From Lachnospiraceae bacterium FE2018 (GTDB taxonomy: Bacteria; Bacillota; Clostridia; Lachnospirales; Lachnospiraceae), in assembly GCA_000702845.1 (NCBI GenBank), contig JNKK01000005.1, positions 62,001 to 126,000 of the forward strand: 64,000 bases of DNA, in the 5' to 3' direction. The notes under the pieces were generated by a model. It searched no databases, was not told the DNA's origin, and was given only the letters and a program-made list of their open reading frames with translations. Positions 17,458-26,800 of the stretch are shown in pieces. Each line of letters starts with the position of its first letter. The stretch's first letter is position 1. The translations under genes were made by a program, and so were the position numbers.

Positions 17458-18243
17458 TTATACTGCTGCGCGGACTTCATCCAGAAATGTATTCCAGGCA
17501 TCTTCATGCTCTACGAAGTATTTCGGACATATTTTGCCGGATACGTCATAATGCCGGATCACATTGTCAGGGGATATTTCAAAATGTCTGCACAGCCAGG
17601 CGGTAAGTTCCACCAGCGACTGATAGGTTGCGTCGTTTAACGCCCCGGATTCGTCCGCATGACAGCATTCAATTGAAAGCGTGTCATGATTCCTCTCATT
17701 GGAAGCATACGCAATCTCAGAACTCGGAATACACTGTATGATCTCTCCTTCGAGGCCAATCACAAAATGACTGCTGGCGTACGTTATTCCGTTATCTTTG
17801 AGTGATTCAAAATAATCACGGTTCGCCTGTGCGTCCGCCCCCGGATTCGCGGTATAATGGATCACAATTCCATTGATCTCATTCAACGCAATCTGCGGCC
17901 TTGAATAACTGTTTGGTGTAAGCAGCTGCACATCCAGCGGCGGTCTTCCATCATCATTCACATCCATCTCATCCTGCTCCGTTCCGGTCAGTTCACTGTC
18001 TGTTTTTCCTGAAAAAGGAAACGATTCCATGATCGTCGATAATCGTCCGCCCAGACTCAGAAGAAACAGCGTAACTGCAATTGCAATCCCCACCAGCACC
18101 AAAGCGACTGTCATCTGACGACGGTCAATCTTTCTTTTACCGGTTCTCTTCTTCCGCCTCGCCGCGGAAGATTTCCTGCCGGCTGTTCCCGCCTGTTTCT
18201 TCCTTGTTTTATTCTGTTGTTTTGAATGCTTTTCCTCAGCCAT
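17458..18243 (-). CDS. Membrane-anchored N-acetylmuramoyl-L-alanine amidase (Amidase_2)
   Basis: This 261-residue protein should cleave the amide between N-acetylmuramate and the stem peptide at the outer face of the membrane. A very basic cytoplasmic head (residues 1-42) precedes one membrane helix (about 45-65). The amidase domain shows IVIHYTANP with His129, SSHFVIGLEGEIIQCIP, SIECCH, and VIRHYDVSGKICP with His221 and Cys229. These are the zinc ligands of the T7-lysozyme/PGRP family. It starts 27 bp after guaB and is probably cotranscribed with it. Confidence 0.88.
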   Translation of the reverse strand: MAEEKHSKQQNKTRKKQAGTAGRKSSAARRKKRTGKRKIDRRQMTVALVLVGIAIAVTLFLLSLGGRLSTIMESFPFSGKTDSELTGTEQDEMDVNDDGRPPLDVQLLTPNSYSRPQIALNEINGIVIHYTANPGADAQANRDYFESLKDNGITYASSHFVIGLEGEIIQCIPSSEIAYASNERNHDTLSIECCHADESGALNDATYQSLVELTAWLCRHFEISPDNVIRHYDVSGKICPKYFVEHEDAWNTFLDEVRAAV

Positions 18244-18270
18244 CTGCTTTTGAACGCGATTTACCTGTAA

Positions 18271-19779
18271 TCAATGATTATCCGTTGTGGTCTTCTCTCT
18301 GCGGATTACATCATGTGCCCCGCCTTCGACAATACTGGTGGCAGATACCAGCGTAATTTTCGCCTTTCTCTGCAGTTCCGGAATTGTCAGCGCACCACAG
18401 TTGCACATTGTGGAACGAATCTTGCTCGTTGTTTTCTCTACGTTTTCTTTCAGCGGACCTGCGTACGGGACGTAGGAATCGACGCCCTCTTCAAACGTCA
18501 GCTTTTTGTCGCCGCCAAGATCATAGCGCTGCCAGTTCCGCGCGCGGTTGGACCCTTCTCCCCAGTACTCCTTGACATAGGATCCGCCGACCATCAGCTT
18601 TGCAGTCGGGCTCTCGTCAAAACGCGCAAAGTATCTGCCGAGCATTACAAAATCAGCGCCCATTGCCAGCGCAAGTGTGATGTGATGATCGTATACAATG
18701 CCGCCGTCTGAACAAACAGGGATATAGGTACCTGTGCGCTCAAAATACTCATCTCTGGCCTTGCAGACTTCGATCAGCGCCGTCGCCTGACCGCGGCCGA
18801 TTCCTTTTGTTTCACGCGTAATGCAGATCGATCCGCCGCCGATACCGACTTTTACAAAGTCCGCGCCGCTCTCTGCCAGGAAGAGGAAACCTTCCTTATC
18901 TACGACATTGCCGGCACCGACCTTCACCGTATCACCGTAGTTCTCACGCACCCACTGCAGCGTCAGTTTCTGCCACTCGGAGAATCCCTCTGAAGAGTCG
19001 ATACACAGTACATCCGCGCCTGCATCAACAAGCGCCGGAATTCGTTCACGATAGTCGCGTGTATTAATTCCTGCGCCAACGACATAGCGCTTATGCATAT
19101 CCAGCAGTTCGTTCGGATTTTCCTTATGATCCTCGTAGTCTTTACGGAACACAAACGAGACAAGACGTCCGTCGTTGTTTACGATCGGAAGTGCATTCAG
19201 CTTATAATCCCAGATAATGTCATTGGCCTCTTTCAGCGTTGTGCCTTCTTTTGCATAGACCACCTTTTCGATCGGTGTCATAAAACTCTCAACTTTATCA
19301 GAGGGATCCATACGGCTGATCCGGTAATCACGGCTGGTGACAATACCTACCAGTTTGCCGTTGACCGTACCGTCATCGGTAACAGCAACTGTCGAATGTC
19401 CGGTCTCCTCTTTGAGGCGCAGAACATCTGCCAGTGTCTGATCCGGACGTACATTGGAATCACTCGGAACAAAGCCTGACTTATATGCTTTTACCTTAGC
19501 CACCATGGCTGCTTCCTGCTCGATTGTCTGGGAACCGTAAATAAAGGAAACACCGCCGCTCTTCGCAAGTGCAATGGCAAGACGGTCACCCGAAACGGAC
19601 TGCATGATCGCAGAAACCATCGGAATAGAAAGCGTAATTGCGGACTCTTCTCCTCTTTTATATTTTACAAGCGGAGTTTTAAGCGAGACTGCAGAAGGTA
19701 CACATTCAGCTGAAGAATAGCCGGGAATCAGAAGATACTCGTTAAACGTATGGGAAGGTTCGTTAATGTACGTGGCCAT
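18271..19779 (-). CDS. guaB: IMP dehydrogenase
   Basis: GuaB oxidises IMP to XMP with NAD, committing purine flux to guanine nucleotides. The 502-residue TIM barrel contains the catalytic loop [13 protein letters not shown] with Cys319. Two CBS nucleotide-sensing domains lie at about 100-225. The C-terminal flap region is [14 protein letters not shown]. The loop differs from the usual GPGSICTTR, as seen in a clostridial branch; all catalytic residues are kept. GGAGGAA precedes the start. It is the first gene of a two-gene unit with the amidase. Confidence 0.93.
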   Translation of the reverse strand: MATYINEPSHTFNEYLLIPGYSSAECVPSAVSLKTPLVKYKRGEESAITLSIPMVSAIMQSVSGDRLAIALAKSGGVSFIYGSQTIEQEAAMVAKVKAYKSGFVPSDSNVRPDQTLADVLRLKEETGHSTVAVTDDGTVNGKLVGIVTSRDYRISRMDPSDKVESFMTPIEKVVYAKEGTTLKEANDIIWDYKLNALPIVNNDGRLVSFVFRKDYEDHKENPNELLDMHKRYVVGAGINTRDYRERIPALVDAGADVLCIDSSEGFSEWQKLTLQWVRENYGDTVKVGAGNVVDKEGFLFLAESGADFVKVGIGGGSICITRETKGIGRGQATALIEVCKARDEYFERTGTYIPVCSDGGIVYDHHITLALAMGADFVMLGRYFARFDESPTAKLMVGGSYVKEYWGEGSNRARNWQRYDLGGDKKLTFEEGVDSYVPYAGPLKENVEKTTSKIRSTMCNCGALTIPELQRKAKITLVSATSIVEGGAHDVIRREKTTTDNH

Positions 19780-19809
19780 GGCAGTGGTTCCTCCTTCTTA
19801 ATGAATTTT

Positions 19810-19839
19810 TATATACTTTTTATTTTATTTTTAATTCAA
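19810..19839 (-). promoter_or_regulatory. guaB promoter
   Basis: On the minus strand TTGAAT (at 19834-19839) and TATATA (at 19810-19815) have an 18-bp A-rich spacer, giving a short leader. No purine riboswitch is visible. Confidence 0.45.
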
Positions 19840-19931
19840 ATCCTGTTGTTTTAAACAGTTAACTTCCTGAAAGATTGTGGGTAAGTATACCATGCAGAAT
19901 AAAGAAAAGCAAGAACCTTTTTACTATATAA

Positions 19932-19973
19932 GAAGGGCCTGCTGTTTTTTGATGATAAAACAGCAGACCCTTC
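19932..19973 (-). terminator. rpiA terminator
   Basis: GAAGGG-CTGCTGTTTT type stem pairs 19932-19948 with 19957-19973 with one mismatch. It lies just downstream of the rpiA stop. The T-tract after the stem is weak (TTATATAG). Confidence 0.6.
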
Positions 19974-19995
19974 ATTCATCCGGCTTTTTCGTGAT

Positions 19996-20682
19996 TTACT
20001 TATTCGGATTCTTGATCTCGGTAATGCCATCGCTTCCGGCACTGATGATCAGATCTGTCGTGCTCAGGAAGAATCCTGTTTCAAGAATTCCGAGTGTTCC
20101 TTTCAGGAACCGCTCCATTGCCTGATAATCTGTTCCGAATTTTGTATTATCGTAATTGGTATCCAGAATGTAGTTATGATTATTCGTCGTATAGATCTCT
20201 TCGCCTTTCATACGCAGTTTCGGAACAAATCCTGCTTCTTCCAGCCTGCGCACAGCATGTTTATATCCAAACGGAGCCACTTCGACCGGCAGCCCGAAAG
20301 CACCGATCTTCTCTACCAGTTTGGAATCATCGCAGATCCAGATGTTATACTTTGCACTCATGGCAACGACTTTTTCGCGGAACAGCGCACCGCCGCCGCC
20401 CTTGATTCCGTTAAATGCCGGATCCACTTCGTCTACACCGTCAATACAGATATCCAGCTCCGGGGCGTCGTTGGTATCAAGCAGCGGAATATTCAGGCTC
20501 TCTGCAAATTCTGTTGATTCAATCGATGTGGAAACGCACTTGATATTCAGTCCTTCCTCATTTACCCGCTGTCCGAGTCTCTCAATCAGGAAATGGGCTG
20601 TCGAACCGGTACCGATTCCTACAAGCATTCCGTCTTTCACATATTCTGCCGCTTTATAACCTGCCATCTGTTTTGCGTTCAT
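19996..20682 (-). CDS. rpiA: Ribose-5-phosphate isomerase A
   Basis: RpiA interconverts ribose 5-phosphate and ribulose 5-phosphate in the pentose phosphate pathway. The 228-residue protein shows GIGTGSTAH (phosphate loop), DICIDGVDEVD with the catalytic acid, and KGGGGALFREKVVA with the catalytic lysine. The start at 20682 is chosen for its GGGAGA site; 15 extra upstream codons lack one. It stands alone between its promoter and terminator. Confidence 0.95.
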   Translation of the reverse strand: MNAKQMAGYKAAEYVKDGMLVGIGTGSTAHFLIERLGQRVNEEGLNIKCVSTSIESTEFAESLNIPLLDTNDAPELDICIDGVDEVDPAFNGIKGGGGALFREKVVAMSAKYNIWICDDSKLVEKIGAFGLPVEVAPFGYKHAVRRLEEAGFVPKLRMKGEEIYTTNNHNYILDTNYDNTKFGTDYQAMERFLKGTLGILETGFFLSTTDLIISAGSDGITEIKNPNK

Positions 20683-20740
20683 TCTAAGTCTCCCTTCTTT
20701 ACATTTACTTCCAAATAACTGCGACATGAAGTCCTACTAA

Positions 20741-20769
20741 GTATTATATACTTTTTTAGTATAATTCAA
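20741..20769 (-). promoter_or_regulatory. rpiA promoter
   Basis: On the minus strand TTGAAT (20764-20769) and TAATAC (20741-20746) are 17 bp apart. The spacer contains the small palindrome TATACT-AAAAA-AGTATA. I see no clear terminator for the giant gene that ends at 20812. Confidence 0.5.
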
Positions 20770-20811
20770 CACGCATTTTGGACATTTTTTCAGTTTCTTT
20801 TTACAGAACAC

Positions 20812-23800
20812 TCACTTCACAGTTACTTTGACTACTTTTGAAGTTCCGTCCTGTCCATAGACATAGATCTTGCATTTTCCTTTCTTAAGCGCTTTGATCT
20901 TGCCGCTGCCGGAAACTGCTGCAATCTTCGGATCGCTGGATTCGTAAGCTACTTTCCTGTGTTTTCCCAGCTTCTTACCCTTCTTGACAACCGATGTTTT
21001 AATCTTGAAGGTCTTCTTAAGTTTCAGACTGACTTTGGTCTTGTTCAGTTTCAGCGACTTCAGATTCGCTGCTTTTCCGCCCGTGGTCGCGATATGAATC
21101 ACCTTGGAGGCGGCTGTCACAGTCTGTGCACTGCCGGATCCCTTCACCGCAACGACCAGATATTTGTAATAGGTTCCTTTCGCCAGCGGCTTTCCGTCAG
21201 GCGTTTTGCTGTTTGTGAATGTCAGGCTGCCTGTACGGCCAAGTTCCGCCATTTTTTTACCGCACTGGTTTCCGTAAACAATGTAACCAGTTGCTCCCGG
21301 AACTCTTGTCCACTTAATGGTAATGGCATTCTTTGCCGCTTTTTTAATCTTTGCCTGCAGCATGCCGTAACTGCTGCCTGCAGGTCCCTCTTCCGAAGCG
21401 GAAGATGTGATCGCTTTTGCTGCCGCAGCGGCAGATGCGCCGTTTCCGAGTGCCGTTCCGTCAGCGCCGACTGCCGGCAGTGCCGGTGTGGATGCCGCCG
21501 GTTTTGGTGTCGGTTTTGACGTCGGTTTTGGAGTTGGTTTTGGTGTCGGTTTCGGTGTAGGTGTCGGTGTAGGTGTATCAGGATCTTCAGGCGTTGTTCC
21601 TCCGTTCTTCACGTAATATGCATAGAACGTCGTACTTTGTGAAAGCACAAAGTCTTTCGTTGCTTTTGTTCCGCCTCCGTTTTGTCCTGTATACCATCCC
21701 GCGAAGGTATAGCCTTCCGGCGGTACCGCACCGCCGTTGAGAATCACATCGATTCCCGGCCACCACGAAACTGAAAAACCATAATAACGCTCATCAAGCG
21801 CAGACAGCGGTTCGTCCCTGTAACCCATAATCCAGATTTCCGAAGGGATTCTGAAGCTCAAAGTTCCTTCGCCGGGTCTAAAGAATACTGTCGTGAGTTT
21901 CTTCCAGACTGCATAAAGCGTCTGTCCTGCGGCCGGCTTATACGTATCAGGATCTACCGGTGTTGCTCCGCCTTTTGTTGTACTCCAGCCGAGGAAATCG
22001 ATATACACTTCCTCTTTCGGACCCCTCGGCTGTCTGAGGCCCGCGCCGAACATTTCCGAAAGAGTCTTGCTTCCGTCTGCGGCAACTATAATGGTTTCTG
22101 TCTCATTGTCGTTTTCATCTACATAATAACCGCCGTTTGCGTCCAGTGTTACGAAGTCGGTTATATCTTCCAGTTCAATGGTGACTGACACAGCCCTCGC
22201 CGGCATATTGAAGGAAGCTGCTGTACCTGTGATCTCAACACCTTCAATACCGTCCAGGCCGTTCCATGCCTTGATGGTCTTTCCGGACGGAACTGCCGCA
22301 GTGACCGTTACTTTTTCCCCTTCCTTAAAGCTGCCGCTTGTTCCGCCGCCGCTCAGGGTTCCGTTCACAACGGTTACTTCATACCTCGGAAGCCGGACTG
22401 TAATCAGGGCTGTACCTGTTTTGCCTGAGCCGTCCGCTGCCGCCGCAGTGATTGCCGCGGTTCCCTCGGAAACTGCCGTCACAAGTCCGGTACCTGATAC
22501 TGCCGCCACCGCAGGATTGTTGCTGCTCCAGTGAACCTCCTTGTTTGTCGCATCCTCCGGCGCAACAGAAGCAGCCAGCTGTACCGTATCACCAATCGCT
22601 GTGATAGTCGCCTCGGCAGGTGTTACTTCAATGCTGCTGACATATATAATGTCGGGCTCTTTCTCTTTGTATCCTGCTGTCAGTGTCACATCGTTTTCCG
22701 GCATGGTAAACGTGACGGTCGAACTTGTCACATCTGCCAGTTCGACACCTTCCACAGTCCATTTATCAAAGACCATGCCTTCTGCCGGTTCATCTGCGCT
22801 GACACTTACCGAATCACCTGCCTCAAAGCTGCCGGTTGTTTCATCCGTATTGAACAGTTTTCCGTTGATGACCTTCACCTGATATTCAGGTTCGGGCTGC
22901 ACAGTAATGGCAATGCCTTCTGAAAGGCCGGATCCGTCCACTGTCGCGGCGCTGATTGTCACGCTGCCTTCCGATACTGCAGTGACCAGACCGCTGTCAC
23001 TGACCGTGGCAACTGACTGATCTGAACTGCTCCACGTCACGGCAGGATTCTTGGCATTTTCCGGCGTGGTAATTGCCTGCAGCTGCACCTGTTCTCCGAT
23101 CTGAAGGTCCGTTTTTCCACCCTCTGCCGAAACAGTGAGTGAGTTGACCAGAATCGGCGCATAGGCTGCCGTCACTTCGATATTCCGCGCCGGCATGCTG
23201 AAGGTGATCTCTGCCTGTGAAGCATCAATGCCTGTGATACCATCCAGTCCCTGCCATCCTGCAAAGGCTTCGCCCCGCTCCGGTTCATCTGCCTTCAGCG
23301 TGATCAAGTCGCCTTCATGTGCCTTCCCGTCAGTCAGGCCTGTCACAGTGCCGTTTGTCACGGTGACTGTATAGGTCAGTTCCGGAACCGGTCCGTCATT
23401 CTTTTCATAATATGCGTAGAATGTTGTACTTTGTGCCAGAATAAAGTCTCTGTCTGCCTTTGTACCGCCTCCGTTTCGTTCGGTATACCAGCCTGCGAAG
23501 GTGTAGCCCTCCGGCGGCACCACGCCGCCGTTGAGAATCACATCGAGTCCGGGCCACCATGAAACCGAAAACCCCAAATAACGCTCATCAAGCGCAGACA
23601 GCGGTTCGTCCCTGTAACCCATAATCCAGAGTTCCGGAGGGATTGAGAACGTTAAGATTCCGTCGCCCGGCTCGAAGAATACTGTGGTGAGATTCTTCCA
23701 GATTGCGTAAAGTGTCTGTCCTTTGGCCGGTTTGTACGTTTCCGGATCTACCGGTGCTGTTCCTCCTTTTGTGGTACTCCAGCCGATGAAATCGACAAAC

Positions 23801-26800
23801 ACAACCTCCGGATCAGGCTGCGGGCGGTTAGCATACTCACCAATCAGTTCGGAAAGTGTCCGGTTTCCATCTGTCGCCACTGTCATTGTTGGCGTCCTGT
23901 TTTCGTTCTGGTCCACAAAATAGCCGCCGCTTGCGTCCAGTGTCACGGTGCCTGTGTTTTCATTGGTGTACTTCGCGAACAGATCCGTATCCTGCCCGAA
24001 CGCGAAATCTGTCACAGCAGAGCCGCTCAGATCTTCTGTCAGATACCAGCCCGCAAACACAGAAGCAGAATCATCCGGCTGCGGCACGAGTACTTCTGCG
24101 CTTTCACCCGCCGCGTAGGTTCTCCACAAAGTCCTGTCATATTCGAGCCTGCCGCTTCCTGCGTGATAGTATACCGTATAAGAATCCTGCCACTTTGCAT
24201 ACAGATCCGCGGACGTTTCCACTATATACTGGTTATCTTCTGCTTCCACCGGTGTCTGCAGCGTCTCATCCAGATACCATCCGACAAATTCCTTACCTGA
24301 ATCATCATTCAGCAGATCCGGTAATTCACGATCCAGATTAATGATCTCTCCCGCAGTCGTTTTGTACGGATATACTTCTGCATAGTCATCCGTATCAAAA
24401 TATCCGCCGTCTCCCGCATGGAAGGTGATGGTAACCTTCACTCCATATCCGGCATACACGTTAAGATCGGTCCGGATAACCTGACTGAAATAAAACGGCT
24501 GTGTGCATGACTCATCCAGATACCAGCCGGTAAACTGCTTATCTGCGTCTGCAGGGATTACACTAAGGGTGCTGCTGTTAAAATTGTTGTTGTAGAAACG
24601 GATGCCCTTTTCGGCAGTGATCTGCCGGGATGTACCTCCATTGATCAGGAACGTACCCTCTCCTGTTCCGGATTCCGTATGGAATGTTACCTTGCAGGTA
24701 TTACCCGCTTCCCCTTCCGTCCATTTCAGATAGATCGTTTCATCTCCGGATGGGATATAGTCGTAGATCGATTCAATTTTCTTTGTAAATGCACTGTCCT
24801 GATAGTATCCGTCAAAAACGAATCCCTCTTTTTGCGGCGCTAAAATGTAGCAGTTTAATCCCAGACGATTACCCGGTATTACATAAACGTCCGTTGTATA
24901 GTAACTTACATTATAATCGTAAATCCTCTGCGAACCGCCGTCAGTATCAAACTGGACATGCCGGCATTTTCCCCAGTCTGCGTAATAATGTTTTCCTTCC
25001 TCCGGGATCTCGGTGTCAAAATCAACCTGCTCTGTCAGCGCCTCATCTGCATACCACGCGTCAAAGTAATATCCCCGGACCGGATGACAACTGATATCCA
25101 TCGCTGAAAGCGCCATACCGGCACCTGCTTTCACTGTTTTGGATTCCCCGGCACCAATACTTCCGCCGCCGGCGTCATAAACATAAAGCGATCCGTTCTC
25201 TCCTGCGTGCAGTGTAATCGTTACCTGATCCGTATAGACTGCATAAAATGTGTATACTTTTGATTCAGTCCCTTTGAAAATATTCTGATCCTGCAATAAG
25301 TTTGTCCCGTCTTCGTCAAGAGACCAGCCGACGAAAGATTTATTTTCAGGCGCATTAACATTAGATCTGCCCGGAAGCCAGATTTCCCTGCCCACTCTTT
25401 CGGTCTGATATAAGAATCTGCTGTCATATAACTCTCCATCATCCAAATCAACAGTTCCTTCACCCGGGTCCAGATAGACCGTAAATGCATCTGCATAAGC
25501 CGCCGTTACGGTCACGTCTGATTTCGGCAGATAATACTCACCGTCAAACACAGAACCTCCAAGTTCCCAGTGGTCAAATTCTTTTGTATCACCAGCGGTA
25601 AGATTATCTTCCGGTGTACGAACACCGCGTGTCCCAACAGCGACATTCACATCATATGTATTAGAACCATCGGCAAATTCGCCGTCACCCGCATCAAACG
25701 TGACCGTCCATGCGCCGTCATACTTCGCATAGAGATCCATGTCTCCGTTGATCAGTGTTCTGTTCTTTACCGGTTCTGTCAGTTCCTCATCCAGATACCA
25801 GCCGGCAAAAGCGAATTTCTCTCCTTCGCCATTCGGAACAACCGGGTCAAGCGGCTCATCTTCATTGTCGATCACATTTCTGCCATAAAAGCTTCCTTTA
25901 TCAGCCTGCAGCGTAGAAACAAGATCCGCCCCTTCTTCTTCATCCTCATCAAACGGGAACTGTCCCGCAGGCTGTCCTTCCGGCGCACCTTCCCATGCGG
26001 CGTGGTATGTGATAACAACCTGCTCGCGCCAGCCCGCATACAGCGTCTGCGGCCCGGTCACAACAAATGTATCCTCATTCACCGGCTGCGTACATTCCGG
26101 ATCCAGATAGAATATTCCCGAGAATCGCATGTTCTCAAGATCATGTCTGACATTATAACCAAAATCTTCCAGCCAGTATTCATCATAGTCTGAACCGACC
26201 TCACACTTGATTTTCACCGTCTCAAAACGGTTTTCTTCTTCTCCTTCGTAGTCTTCCTGCTCAAAGTAACCGCCGTTGGCGTCCAGTGTGATCACGGCAG
26301 CATCAACAAAAACGGCTGTAATTGTCTCGTTCGCGCCCGGTACATAAACCCCTATTTCTTCCTCATCTAAAATTCTTCCGTCTTCGAGCTGATAACGTTC
26401 AGAGAACATTTTGCTGTCTTCAAATTCTTCTTTCACGTAAATGCCCGGAATATCTGCGCTGTAGGTAAGCTTCTTTCCCTTCGGAACTGTGATGGTTTTC
26501 TCCGGAAGTTTTATATATTCTTCTGCATCACTATCCCAGCCGCCATTGATATAGCCGTATTCCCCTGCAGTAAACGTGATCGTGTATGCATCTGTCAGAA
26601 CCGGAGTGAATGTCATATCGGTTTCCGGAACGAGATCATACAGCTCTTCTATCGTATACACTGTTCCCGTGGCAGCGTCTTTCCATCCGATTACTGCCTG
26701 GTCCGGCTGACTGAAGATCACATCCGGAATATTAATCTCCTCTTCAAGGGAATATCCATCCCATACATACACGGTATAAGTATCTGAATTATCACCTTCA

